A stretch of DNA of 64,000 bases from Metellina segmentata (GCA_947359465.1 OX375879.1:18500298-18564297), one strand, 5' to 3'. Positions 39,482 to 50,540 are shown, numbered from the stretch's first letter. Notes: generated by a model not told the origin, from the sequence alone. Translations and numbers: made by a program.

Positions 39482-42211
39482 ATGGCGTACTTGGGCAAAG
39501 GTAGGAAACAAGATCTAGAGGAACTAGCGGAATTTTTGGAAAGAACGGTTACTCCGGGATTAATGACATCCCAACTTAAGGAGTTAATCCTCTCGCACGA
39601 TTCCTACGATGAGGAATACACAAAAGTGGCGTTAGAAAGGATTATACAGGAAAGACGGGAGAGGGAGAGGCAGGAAAAAGAACAAGCAAGTAAGGATAGG
39701 GATAGGGAACAAGAAAGACAGTATAACTTTGAGCTTGAAAAACTACGGATTGAGGCATCCCGACGAGAACCCCGCGATCACGTCGACTCGTTAAATTCCC
39801 AGGGAAAACCACGAATAGATATTTTAAAACTGGTTCCCAAATTCGATTCAGACCAGACCGACATTAGTCTGTACCTGATAATGTTTGAGCGTCAGGCTAA
39901 GAGGGCTAACATTGAGAAAAAAGACTGGGTGTCTTGCTTACAACCGGTATTGCCTCTTGATATCGTGCAGATCATCGCACGCGAACCAGATGAAGTAGCA
40001 GAAAACTATGACCACGTCAAAGAGCTTCTGCTAAAGCGGTATAAGTTGAGTCCCGAAATTTTTCGCCAAAAATTCCTCCACCATAGCCGAAAACCCGATA
40101 GCACTTGGAAGGATTTTATTTTCGAAACCCGAAATTATCTGGAAGAGTGGATTCGAGGGTTGGAGGTTATGGACTATGAATCTTTAAAAGATTTAATGAT
40201 AACGGACCAAGTCAAAAGACGTGTCCCGTTGGAGGTGAGGGACCATTTCCTCGATGATTGGGCTAAGATTAAAAACCCCGGCAAATTAGCCGAACTGCTA
40301 GATTCCTACGAAGACATTCGGAAACCCAAAAGAAAGCCTTTCGAAAAACCCAAAGGAAGTACGCCTTTCCCAGCCAAAGTCAGAGAGGGTAAATACCATC
40401 CTGCTCCCGCTCGAGGGAAGAACGATTTTTTCCCGCCTAGTTCCCAGGGAAGGAAATTCGACACTTTTGACCGGAGACGCACGCCGCGGTGTTTTGAGTG
40501 CAACGCGAGCGACCACCTAAGGCCAAATTGTCCGAGGTTGGGGAATAGGGTGACAGTTGAATCGGTAAATAGACTCAGACGGGAAGCCGAACATGAATTA
40601 TTGATGCCGTATGTACAAAAGGGATCTGTAAACGCTAAAGAAATAAACATCCTTCGAGATTCGGGTTCGACCTTGGATTTAGTACACCGGAATTACGTGG
40701 ACCCCAAATCCTACACGGGAGAGACCGTGTGGATTCAGCAACCGCTAGACTCCTATCAAATTTCGTTACCCTTAGCGGAAGTGAAAGTAGAAGGAGGTTT
40801 CGGGTCAATCACTACCAAGGCAGCTGTCTTTGCAAACACCGCCGATGTGCGACGATACATCTTAGGTAACCGAACAGCTCAGATGATTCGCGAATTAACG
40901 GGATATGAGTTCTCGGAAACTGAGCAAATTAATGCCGTTCAAACGCGTTTACAGAAACGGCAGTCAGAAGCGAATGTTTTGGGGGAGGGGGAAAACCCCC
41001 AAGTAGTTTCGATTTCGCCCTCGCCGGGGATAGACAAGACAGCTACAGAATTGAGGTTGGACGAACCGCTTGTTATTCCCGTGGCGGAGGCAAGCGGCAC
41101 GGAATTGGAGCTTCTGGAAGTAAAGAGAGAGGAATTTAAGAAGGCGCAGGAAAATTGCCCTAGTTTGAAAGAGGCGTTAGAGATGGCGTCCGACCCAAAA
41201 CGAAATCAGAGGGATAAACCATATTCATTTGAGAAGGGAATACTTGTAAAAGGTCGAGAAGACCGAATGGGTCTGGCACAGAAATTATTAGTAGTGCCAA
41301 AGGCGTTAAGGCAAAAGGTTTTGGCGTTGTGTCACGAAGGGACATCGGCGCACCTGGGGGGTACGAAATCAAAGGATAAGCTTGCGCGGTATTTTTATTG
41401 GCCCGGGTGTTTTCGGGAGATGGAAGATTATGTGCGGTCATGTGATCCTTGTCAAAGGGCGGGAAAGCCAAATGACAGGAAAAAGGCCCCGTTGGCGATA
41501 AATAAGACCGACGCGGAGTTGAGATCGGGCGAGCCTATTAGTCTTCCTATGACAGAGGCTAACGACCAGAAAAAAGAACTAAAGGGGCAGAGAGACGACG
41601 ATGTTTCTGGAGGGGAGAAAGTAAGTCCCCAAGTAGCCAAGTTATGCTCTCCGAGGGTGGTAATCCAGACCGCGATCGCAAAGGTGCGATCGGAAGAACC
41701 GTTGGTTCTTCCAGTGGGGGTAGCAAGTGAAACGACGGGAATGATTTTCCTGGAAATACCGAATAGCAGTAAGGGAAAGATAACGGAAGGTGGCCCAGGG
41801 TTAGAAGAAGAATTAGAGGTGTCCGTTTCCGTTCAGGAGGAAACTTTTGAAATAGGTCACGTGGGCCAAAAGGGGAAAAGAAAAGAGTTGCTAGTGAGTG
41901 AAGGGGTGAAGCCAAGACCTTTAGAGTTAGGTTCCGGAGCCGGATCAGATTGGGACCCACAACTTACACCGTTAGTGTTTTCCACGGTACACGTGAGCAG
42001 CGTTTACGCCCCGGCAGAATTGGTGCACGGGAAGAGTATAAAAACCCCAGACACCTTGCGGTATGAGAAATGGCTAGGACCCCAGATAAAATTGTCACGA
42101 GATTGGCAGGAATGTGAAATCGGGAGGGTATTAATGATTTTGGCAATGCATCGACCAAAAAAATTGGAAATTCCGCGATCGAACACCGATCTGGGAAAGG
42201 AAAAAAAATAA
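39482..42211 (+). CDS. Gag-protease-partial-integrase fusion ORF of gypsy-like element (909 aa)
   Basis: Start AAATGGCGTAC; open to TAA at 42211. In order: N-terminal Gag segment; a charged coiled coil at about 57-100; a Gag core at about 110-285 with SCAN-like helices; a CCHC zinc knuckle (C-x2-C-x4-H-x4-C) near 338; an aspartic-protease-like motif RDSGSTLDLV near 391 with a later ILGNRT; the integrase HHCC zinc domain near 600-660 (CHEGTSAHLG, YWPGCF, SCDPCQRAG); and a short segment near 820-855 (APAELVHGKSIKTPD) like the end of a gypsy integrase core. Reverse transcriptase, RNase H and the DDE core are absent. A repeated linker of about 35 residues occurs three times (about 517, 673, 725). 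Intact over 2.7 kb in a near-identical-LTR element. It likely forms particles but cannot copy or integrate itself. Confidence 0.85.
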   Translation: MAYLGKGRKQDLEELAEFLERTVTPGLMTSQLKELILSHDSYDEEYTKVALERIIQERRERERQEKEQASKDRDREQERQYNFELEKLRIEASRREPRDHVDSLNSQGKPRIDILKLVPKFDSDQTDISLYLIMFERQAKRANIEKKDWVSCLQPVLPLDIVQIIAREPDEVAENYDHVKELLLKRYKLSPEIFRQKFLHHSRKPDSTWKDFIFETRNYLEEWIRGLEVMDYESLKDLMITDQVKRRVPLEVRDHFLDDWAKIKNPGKLAELLDSYEDIRKPKRKPFEKPKGSTPFPAKVREGKYHPAPARGKNDFFPPSSQGRKFDTFDRRRTPRCFECNASDHLRPNCPRLGNRVTVESVNRLRREAEHELLMPYVQKGSVNAKEINILRDSGSTLDLVHRNYVDPKSYTGETVWIQQPLDSYQISLPLAEVKVEGGFGSITTKAAVFANTADVRRYILGNRTAQMIRELTGYEFSETEQINAVQTRLQKRQSEANVLGEGENPQVVSISPSPGIDKTATELRLDEPLVIPVAEASGTELELLEVKREEFKKAQENCPSLKEALEMASDPKRNQRDKPYSFEKGILVKGREDRMGLAQKLLVVPKALRQKVLALCHEGTSAHLGGTKSKDKLARYFYWPGCFREMEDYVRSCDPCQRAGKPNDRKKAPLAINKTDAELRSGEPISLPMTEANDQKKELKGQRDDDVSGGEKVSPQVAKLCSPRVVIQTAIAKVRSEEPLVLPVGVASETTGMIFLEIPNSSKGKITEGGPGLEEELEVSVSVQEETFEIGHVGQKGKRKELLVSEGVKPRPLELGSGAGSDWDPQLTPLVFSTVHVSSVYAPAELVHGKSIKTPDTLRYEKWLGPQIKLSRDWQECEIGRVLMILAMHRPKKLEIPRSNTDLGKEKK

Positions 42212-43291
42212 TTTAATGCCGACAGTCTGAGTCGCGCTTTTCACGAAAATTCAAGGAGCTAAATAAAATGTAAATGAGGAAGATTTGTGTTGTATAGTGT
42301 AATATTATTGCGAATCATGTTTTGAGTTGAGTGAAATGGAGATGTTTGTAGTTATGGCATTTCACTTAAATGTTTCTTTTTCTTTCTGGAGATTTTAAGT
42401 GCTAAAATTGTGAATCATGTTTGCTCGGAGTGAAATTGGTAGCCTTGTAATTATGAAATATTCATTCAATGATATCAGTATCTTTTGCTGAGGATTTTAA
42501 ATGTTAAAAGTTGTAAACTATGTTTTGCGTATGGTGGAATTGATTTCTTGTATCTATGTTCTTCATTCGAGTACTTTTCGCTGAAAGCTACGTGCAAATT
42601 TAAATTATGCTTTGTGTAGAGCGGAAATTGATTTTGTGTTTAGGATGTTTTCACTCTGTCATTCTAAACCACTGTCAAAGATTTGTAGTTTTAAAATTGC
42701 AACTCATGACGTGTGTTGAGTGAAACTTAGGAATTTGGTTTTCGCTTAACAAGATTGATATTTTATATATGTTTTGGTGTATTTTTGTTGGTTTAATGAA
42801 AGTATTATTATAGTTCGTATGGGGTTTGTTTATTCTGGGTTCGCTTAGCGAAAATATTGAATTTAGAAATATGCTTTGTTGTATTTTTGTCTGGTTAATA
42901 GAATTTGTATAGTTCGTATTGTGTATTGAAATTTTGGGTTTCGCTTAACGAAATTCTTATATGTGATGTGGTTAATGTGATTTGGTTTTAGTTTTAACGA
43001 ATTCGGTATAAGTCTTAAAGTTTGGTGTTTATTTTGTTTTTATTTTAATTTGGTATTTGAGCCTTGAGTGACCATACTGTAAGGGAGTAGAAAGTTACTC
43101 CGGTATATGAATTTTAAATTGATTGGATTTAACTTGCCTTACACATATTCTTGAGTCACGGTTTCAGGATATGGTGGTGGTAAGTGATCTGTTATTCTGA
43201 ATTGCCAGTGGGTGATTATCCGTGCGTCTGTGGATGCGTACGTTGAAAACTTTTCACCTTTGGGAAAAGTTTTTTCAGTAGTGGGGGCGGT
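42212..43291 (+). repeat. Gypsy-like element 3' region with two repeat arrays and purine tract
   Basis: About 42300-42720 holds some four diverged units of roughly 110 bp (AATCATGTTTTGAGTTGAGT; TTTAAGTGCTAAAATTGTGA). About 42730-42960 holds three units with the palindrome TTCGCTTARCGAAA and GTATAGTTCGTAT. The sequence just before the 3' LTR, AGTAGTGGGGGCGGT (43277-43291), is a purine-rich candidate for plus-strand priming. Confidence 0.65.
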
Positions 43292-43737
43292 TGTACCATA
43301 TGGTACTTGCCGACCCTTTTCCCTAACACGTGGACGCTGGAATGTTTCGGAATGCGAAAACAACTTTATTCTGCACGTGCGGTTCCCCGGTCTCGTATCT
43401 GGGATCACGTTTTTGCGGTGGCATGAGACGGTTTTCGCAGCTGTGTGGGGGTGTTTCTCTTCGGCAGGGAACATAAACATCTCTAGAGGGCTCGGAATTC
43501 ACCCCCCCCCCCTCTCGTTGTCAGCGGCGGTTCTGCGAAGCGAACGTGGATTTTGAGGGGATTCGGACTCGAGATTCAACGAGAGACAGACGTCTCTGTT
43601 TTGCCAATTGTGTTACTTTGGCTTCAGGCAGGGTTCGATTGTCGATGGCTGTGCCCATAATTATCTTGTAAATATTTATGTAAATAAATAGTTTAATTTT
43701 AAATCAGCTGTCCGTCAAATTCTTACATGACGGTACA
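43292..43737 (+). repeat. 3' LTR of gypsy-like element
   Basis: 446 bp, colinear with the 5' LTR; lacks AG of GAGAGACGG and has eleven C where the 5' LTR has ten. Confidence 0.93.
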
Positions 43738-43741
43738 AAAT

Positions 43742-44180
43742 TATCTAATATAAACCATCATTGTATGGCTAAGTGAGAAAAATAAATAACAAAACTACTT
43801 TCATTGCAAATAATCGTAGGTCTTATTTATGCTAATAACTTGAAATAAATCAAGCTGTAGAACGCACGCACACACGTATAAAGAATAATCGTTTACACAT
43901 CTGTAATTTTTATCTGTTTATATTTTACGTTTTCATGAGCGCATGCGTACGATTTCCTTCGCATGCCTTGAACAGATTTTTCTTGGCTATCGTCTTTGTA
44001 GTGACGCAATCCCGCGGTTATTTCAAAGAGAGAGAACACGCCCCCTATTCAGCTAGCTTTAGTGCAGTGTTGCTGAATCAATAACTCAGTGTCTGGTATG
44101 GGGAGCTCCCAATGAAACTCTATGGACCAATACTCGAGCACAGGCCTGCTGAGGTGATTGGTTATGCACCCTGCTATCAG
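43742..44180. other. No gene recognised
   Basis: AT-rich with a CGCACACACG stretch near 43863; no supported feature. Confidence 0.45.
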
Positions 44181-44182
44181 TT

Positions 44183-44345
44183 GGTTGGTTTTTTTGTTTT
44201 TTTTCGCGAAGGCCAAATAGGCCAAGCAGCGTCAAACACAAGACAACAATGAGGGAAGAAAAGGAAAACGCAGAAGGGTAGGCGAAGGCAAAATAAAGGG
44301 GAGGACAGATGACTCGAGGCTGTAATGTCCATACACACCTCAACT
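44183..44345. repeat. SINE-B-type repeat
   Basis: TTTTTTTCGCGAAGGCCAAA, TAGGCCAAGCAGCGTCAAAC, ACAATGAGGGAAGAAAAGG and ACTCGAGGCTGTAATGTCCA. The last part is shared with 8512-8560. Confidence 0.55.
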
Positions 44346-44426
44346 ATGTGTCCCTAAGAACCTTCTGTATTGGACTACGATCGTCAGCACTAAGCCAAGT
44401 CCATAAGGTATATCTTCCAGAGGTAA

Positions 44427-45140
44427 TCTACTATTATAAAAGGAAGTATTTGTCTGTTTTGTGCCCGAAAAGTCTTGACGAATCTATGGCACTTACAGTA
44501 ATGGCACACAGATTTGGCACACAGGTAGTAGGAATTTTTGTAATTTTTGGATCACGGCGAATTTTAAAATTTAAACTAGAACATTTTAAAATGAATTTAA
44601 TAGCTTTTTGCACCTTTGTATATATGTTACGTTTCGCTCCGTAATTGAAGAAAGGACGGGATTTTTCTATTTTCTCCTCTGACGTCACGTCACAATCGTC
44701 ACTATTGACGTCAGCCTTTGAAACCACACCAAGTTTTTTCGCCTTCCGCTCTTCGCAGTTAAATGGGAATGCGTAGTCTCCGCTCAAACGATTCCACAGC
44801 GAACATTTTGACAGGCATTGTTTAGTTCTTTTTTTGTAAAATCGGGATCGTTAAAGACAGATTTAAAATTTCAACGGATTTGAAATCTGCGGGACATTTT
44901 ACGCCATACAATTTTCCTTATTCGTTTGATTTTTTTAATAAATCATTTTTTAATTAAATATTTATGTTTTTTTGGTTCGCGAAGCAAACCAACACCATGG
45001 GCAATGTGACCCCCACGAAAAGAACTGTCACGGGCAGCGCCATTTGGTTTGCAAAGCAAACCAACACCAGGGGCAACTCCGTTATGGCTGTTATCAATAG
45101 GCTACAAATTCCCATTTGGTTTGCAAAGCAAACCAATAAC
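44427..45140 (+). mobile_element. Helitron-like element, 3' end unclear
   Basis: Begins TCTACTATTATAAAAGGAAG after an A, then GACGAATCTATGGCACTTAC and TTTGGCACACAGGTAGTA, shared with 55624-56434. Three palindromes of the GGTTTGCRAAGCAAACC type (about 44975, 45047, 45116) mark a Helitron 3' region, but no CTAG follows. Confidence 0.55.
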
Positions 45141-46662
45141 CCACAATAGGGTCATTCCACGTGAAATGAGCAAAAATCAGGAAAAACCTGGGACCGTATG
45201 GTAATGGATATTCATAAAATTTGGTACAAAGGTTTAATTTTTGTATAAATAACGATATCCAAAAAAATTTAGGCAGTTGCGAGATCGCTTAATGTTGCAA
45301 GTTTGAAGTTCTGTTTCTCAAAAACTACTTGAAGTAAAACAACATGTTTTACATCTGTATAACCTGTACAAAAATGTCCTTTTTTCAATTTGGAAACAAC
45401 AATTTTAAACGTTATATTTATTCCAAAATTTAGTTGCAAAAATGAAAATTTGTCATTTTTGACAGAATTAAAAACATTTCTAGGGCTAAAGACATCTTAC
45501 GACATACTTTAAATGCATGCCAGTTACAGTGTTAGATAGGATGATATTACTGATAGAGTTTGGAAGTCGTATTCTTTCATCTTGAAAATAGCTAACAAAA
45601 TAACAATTTTCTACTCTCAATAGGCATTAGAAATCAAATGAAGGACAGCTGTGATAAAAGCGACATTTCACAGAACTACAGTTTAATATGTTTATAAGAA
45701 GGGGAAAAAATTCGGGATTCAAATCTGAGTCCTAAAGCAACAATAATAAAATCAAAACATATATTACGAGAACTTCAACGATAACAGAGAAATTAAATAC
45801 AGATAAGGAAACTCTAAATCAACAAAGAAATATCAAATAATTTTTAACTTAAAGAGTGAATTCTAAAAGCAGAAAAAATCAGTGTCGAAACAAGCACCAA
45901 AATTTCAACTTCGTAACATAGATATTATGACTTTTTACAAATTATATTTTCAAATTCATTATGTGGTAAAGCTCCCATGTTAAATTTTGCATCTTCAAAA
46001 TTCAAATGTGATTTTATTGTGCTGCAGAATTCCTTTTAAATTTTTTACTTCTTTTGCTGGTGATTGTGATAAATATGAAACCCGAATTTGTGACGTACGA
46101 TTGGAAATAGGGATGTAGCAATGATAGTTACGCGTTCCCAATGGCTACGGTTACTGATGGAATACTTCTGGATTGCCATAGAACATTCGCCGGTGTTCGA
46201 AAGCTTTTGATTTAGCAAACAAAGCACATTAGTACCCATAATTCATTTTGTTTATTTATTCGGTTATCTGCCCTTGAATGTAATAGCATCCCTTTTAAAG
46301 GCGGAAATGGATGTCTTACTGGCGTGTTTCCGCCTGTTTTGATTCATCATGCGATAAAATAAAACGATAATTTCCATCTTGTTAAAAATGCTCCTGGGAA
46401 GAAAATAAACAAATTACAATGATGGAAATTTCAGGACAGATAGTATGTATCTTGACACATGATACTGAAAATTTTTGGAGTTCGGAGTTGTCCTTCACAA
46501 TTAAATTAGTAGTATTTAAAAAACAAAATAGAAAAATCGCTGTTTTCAATTATTTTACTTTTCTATTATTTGTTTTCTTAGCTAAGGAATAGAAACACAA
46601 TCACTAAATTATACCAAACTTTTAGATAGAAGTGCTTTGTTAAGAATAATGTTTGATACTGT
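45141..46662. other. AT-rich DNA, no gene recognised
   Basis: No motif supports the short open frames here. Confidence 0.45.
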
Positions 46663-47167
46663 TGTGGCGTTTTGGGACACCACACTATTACAGATGGAGC
46701 GAGACTCAACAGTTTTCGTTTTAAGCAGTTTAATTATGTCTTAAAAGAATTTACATCAAATAGGACCACTATGTACACTGAATTTTACAACCGATAACAG
46801 CACGATTGTTCCTGTTGAAACAGTAAGTTTCATCTCTCACAGTTTGTCTGGTTTTCAACGGGGTTTGACTTCCCCGTGTAATTTTACAGAGAGCTACCTC
46901 GTTCACCACCTTCCTCTGTGGCTTCCCTAGCTCGAGTCGCCTTTCTTCCTTCTCGGGGCATCAACCTTTTCGTTCTCCGCGTCGCTTCTGTTTCCAATTC
47001 ACCTCCCACTCAAGGGGTCTCAGATCCCCCACATGTGCGAAAAAAAACCGACAATCGGCGGTTCTTCACAAACACCCGCTGTCCGGTGGAAATCGGGGTG
47101 CACAAGAAACAGATACCGACCCTGAGTTATTTCCACACATTTGGCTGTCGACTCCCTTGTGGAAACA
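46663..47167 (-). repeat. LTR-like segment, candidate
   Basis: The reverse complement starts TGTTTCCACAAGGGAGTC and ends ...CGCCACA. Its other end, TGTGGCGTTTTGG, resembles 37775 (TGTGGCGTCGC) and 47695 (TGTGGCGTTTTTG). It shares the layout ...AGAGAGCTACCTCG / ACGAGAGCTATTCC with 47695. No target duplication seen. Confidence 0.35.
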
Positions 47168-47544
47168 TTCCGTCTTCCCGACGCTACGATCTCATACTGT
47201 CTTTCCCATTTTTTAAAGTACTATAACAATTTGAAATTTGTATCAAACAGTCAAAATCTCTATTTTCGCTGATCCCTGAGAATGAACAGTGACGGATATA
47301 AAACAAAATTCTGACATTTCCTAAAAGACCTTTTACTGAAGAATTGAAATACAGGGTCTCAAACAGGCTACTATTAGTTCTAAAAAAAAAATCTACATTT
47401 GTATGACCTTGAACTTTGAAATTCAATAAAAATAAAATATACATTTTGGACATCTAATATTTGGCAGTTCCTGCTTACTGTATGTGATCTATTTATAAAT
47501 AAATTTTCATCAATATCAGTGATATGTCAGCCACAGCCGATTTC

Positions 47545-47694
47545 AAACATGCGAAACCTTTTAACTGAAGGTGATTTCATAAAGGAATGTTTAAGTAAAA
47601 CTGCTGAACTCGTTTGCCCTGGAAAAGTGAAGGCTTTTCAAGCAATCTCTTTGTCTCGAAATACCGTTGCGGAATGAGTTACTGATTTGGCCGG
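47545..47694 (+). pseudogene. hAT transposase fragment
   Basis: The frame reads MRNLLTEGDFIKECLSKTAE, LVCPGKVKAFQAISLSRNTV, AE then stop, VTDLAG. EFI..C...A.....C......F..I.LSRNTVA.RI.DL is the N-terminal part of SCAND3/GTF2IRD2-like hAT transposases. Cut at the LTR-like segment. Confidence 0.68.
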
Positions 47695-48110
47695 TGTGGC
47701 GTTTTTGCCCAACAGTAATAAACTGAAGCCGAACTCAGCTGGATACCTTTACAAGTTTTTTTATTACAACTTGAAAAGTCTCGATTAACAATAGGAAGAC
47801 TATACACACAATATGTACATTGGACATTCAATGAACGACTGTTCATAAAGAAACAACAAGTTTTTCTTCACGGTTAGTTTTTATCCCCGGTGTTTAACTT
47901 CACCGCATAGCTGTCTAACGAGAGCTATTCCTTCGCCACTTTGCACCATAGCCTCCCCGTTTTCATTTCTTCGGGAGGAGTCAGTCTCCCTCTTGGAATG
48001 TTGATTCTGGTGTACTCAATGACACCTGCAACATTAAGAGGTGTGAACTTCACAGATGTGAGCCCTCTTTCTTTGGATCTCGAAATCATTGAATAAGGAG
48101 GTGTGTGACA
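47695..48110 (-). repeat. LTR-like segment between two hAT pieces, candidate
   Basis: Runs TGTGGCGTTTTTGCCC ... GGTGTGTGACA (TG...CA). It separates two pieces of the same hAT family. Flanks CCGG and TGTA do not match, so insertion without deletion is not shown. Confidence 0.4.
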
Positions 48111-48400
48111 TGTAGAGCAAGAAGTCGGATTACAGCCGACCTTAAGACAGATGTAATGTCTTTCTTTCCCGAGTTAAGCCTTAGAACAGAATTTGAAACA
48201 AGGTTTGCAGATTTTAAATCTTTGGAAGAGTTTTATTTGTTTTTTTCGATAAATATGGAATCAGTACCTAATCATATACAAATGGACTTAATCAAGATCC
48301 AGTGCTCTTCAGATTTAAAGACAAAGTACAGTGAAGTTCGAGAGCATGAATTTTTACAAATATTTGCCAGCATTGGCAATATTTGCCAAATATTGTCAAT
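48110..48400 (+). pseudogene. hAT transposase fragment (later region)
   Basis: ADLKTDVMSFFPELSLRTEF, ETRFADFKSLEEFYLFFS, NMESVPNHIQMDLIKIQCSS, DLKTKYSEV. This is the segment before the dimerisation domain of the same hAT family as 47545-47694. About 400 residues are missing between the two. Confidence 0.72.
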
Positions 48401-48959
48401 CAGCAGCATCCATCTAAAGAGCATAGGGATATGGACGGACATGCAAAAACCCCTTATATTTAATGCAATCTTATTTGGCCAGTGTTAGCATTTGAGTTTG
48501 ACATGCTTGTTCTAGATGGATCACAGGAATATTTTCAAAACGAGTAACTCAATAGAAAAACCTATCGTAACGTAGTTAAATAATAAATCATAACACTTTA
48601 TTCCTTGTATTACTGTATAATTAGGGCAAGGGGATTCATATTCAGTCTCAAATGAGACAACATCCTTGTTGGAAACTGTGACAGTTTCATTTCAGGTGTC
48701 AGTAGGCCAAAAACTGCTCCGAACAAGACGTCAATCAGCGATGACAATCAGCAGCACCCATTTAAAGAGCATTGGGATGGATAATATACAACATGCCCTT
48801 ATCCGATGCAATCTGGAGAATTCGTAACACATGAGGATGACCCAATCTTTCTGGAACGTCTTGCGTCAGCTTTGTAACAGGGAGGTGATTAGGATCTTAT
48901 CAATGCAGTGTCAAACAACGCAACGATTATCTATTAAAGTCCGTTGCGATAGTCCAGAA

Positions 48960-49620
48960 TGCCAGAAGCACTTAACCTTCTTTGTAAGCCGGGAAAGGGG
49001 TAACTCTTCCGCTATGTCAACTCTTAATCTGTGGCAGGGTTATCCAGCTTCTGATGCCGGGAAGATTGCAATACTGAACCGGAAGGTCAACTAACACCGG
49101 CCTGTATTCATGCAACTTTGTCTGGCATTGAACCATGTAGACTGTAGAAAGTGGTAAATATTCCGCTGTGTACAGCAACGCTCAGTCTGGCAGGTAACCA
49201 ACTTCTGATGCCGAGATGATAGCATCAATACTGAACCAGAAAGACAAACAGCGGCAGCTATTCTGCTTATTTTGTCTGATGGAAATGGACATTAAAGGCA
49301 GAAACCAGGTAGACCATCGAAAGGGATAGTTCACCGGAAGAAACACATCGGCAACCAATCCTGCTTTTATGGGCGATCGTAATGAACGGTAACGACAAAA
49401 ACCAGGTAGACCACAGAAAGGGGGGATTTTCCCTCTTGTTAATCCTCGGCATATGTCCGGGTTAATCGACTTCTAGTGCCGAGACGATGTCATCCATACG
49501 GAACCGTAAGAACAACGACACCAGCAGGCGCTCTTGATTTTTCGTCTGATGATGATGAACCAAGTTAAAGGTGGAAATCAGGTAGACCAGAGGGTTTCTT
49601 CCACCATGTCAACGATGTTG
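48960..49620. repeat. Diverged tandem array
   Basis: GCTTCTGATGCCGGGAAGAT (49046), ACTTCTGATGCCGAGATGAT (about 49200) and ACTTCTAGTGCCGAGACGAT (about 49468) each lead to ATACTGAACCRG-type sequence. AACCAGGTAGACCAYMGAAA recurs at about 49304, 49399 and 49580 (variant). Function unknown. Confidence 0.6.
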
Positions 49621-50299
49621 AGCTTGCACAGGTCCACACATTAGTAGCATAAATTTGTGACAGAAAGTTGCGTCTCCTCTTAAATCCTATTTAGTTGTTA
49701 CGATAGGAAATGAATCGACTAAAACACAAAATGTGCTAACTGAGTATGAAACAAACCTTGAATATCTCGCAAAGAAATTTAAATTTTGAAATTGAAACAC
49801 GAAATTTTCTTAATACGATTTTCAAGACAATCTAGTGCCCACGGATTTTGATGTTTTTCTTTTACGTTGGAAAATTATCTGGAGGTTTGTTTGTACCAAA
49901 CCGCCAGTTTTGAAATCATGCAGACATAAAATCAGAATGGATAAAACTTGTTTTACTCTAACATATTTACCACTCCAGAAATTAGCTTATTCACATCAAC
50001 AAGAATTTAACGAAATTTTTCGAAGCCTGAGAGGCAGAAAGCTAGAATGAATCTCAAACTGTAAACGAAAGTTCCTTCTTTTTGTTACCTTTTGCATAAG
50101 TTCGAAGCTCACAAGAACTTTCGATGCTCCGATCGGAACGTCAGAGCCAAAAGAACAGTTGCCATTGGTGGAATATTTGAAGGCCATTCCGAAGAATCAA
50201 GGATCTGATGTCACCGCAAGTTTTTCTACTCAGCAGAATTTGAGTTGCAACCTAGATGTAGTATTTATTGCCTCTACAATTATCACCCTAAAGCTGGTT

Positions 50300-50433
50300 G
50301 TTTTCTTTAAGGAAAATGGCGCAAGGGCCATCTTTAGCCATGCTGCCGCCAGACAATACCAAATAGTAATAGACAACACACAAAACCCACTGAGCCATGA
50401 CGGCCCCATTCACCCTAAAGGAAAATCCGATTA
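50300..50433. repeat. SINE-B-type repeat
   Basis: AAAATGGCGCAAGGGCCATC, CATGCTGCCGCCAGACAATA, ACCCACTGAGCCATGACGGC. Confidence 0.6.
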
Positions 50434-50540
50434 ATATTTTTCCGTCCGCTATTAGTAGGGCAACTTTTTTTCACACGCTACGTTCTTGATTTTTCACGCT
50501 TGTTCTACGCTGCATGTAAAGTGCTAAAATCAAAATTCCT

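Larger units (their letters stand above)
38185..43737 (+). mobile_element. Gypsy-like LTR retrotransposon (5553 bp), RT-less, young
   Basis: Two LTRs (38185-38631 and 43292-43737) begin TGTACC and end GGTACA. The 4-bp target duplication AAAT is exact (38181-38184 and 43738-43741). The LTRs differ only by a 2-bp indel (GAGAGACGG versus GAGACGG) and one C in a C-run, as far as I can see. The internal region has one long ORF (39482-42211), an 850-bp leader and a 1.08-kb AT-rich 3' region with repeats. The coding layout places it in the Metaviridae/gypsy group, but the polymerase and integrase core are deleted, so it must depend on another element's enzymes if it moves. Confidence 0.92.

Noticed and set aside
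41559..41960. Minus-strand ORFs opposite the gypsy-like ORF (also 41160, 40306)
   Set aside because: Shadows of the 909-codon frame; no motifs of their own.
42300..42960. CRISPR-like array
   Set aside because: Units are diverged, lack uniform spacers, and lie in a eukaryotic retroelement 3' region.
42212..43291. Envelope gene for the gypsy-like element
   Set aside because: No long open frame, signal peptide or membrane anchor in this AT-rich interval.
44964..45149. 61-codon ORFs with repeated WFAKQTN / CFANQM words
   Set aside because: They are translations of the Helitron palindromes GGTTTGCAAAGCAAACC, open on both strands.
46663..47167. Confirmed solo LTR
   Set aside because: The TG...CA ends and family resemblance are suggestive, but no target duplication was found, so it is kept only as a candidate.
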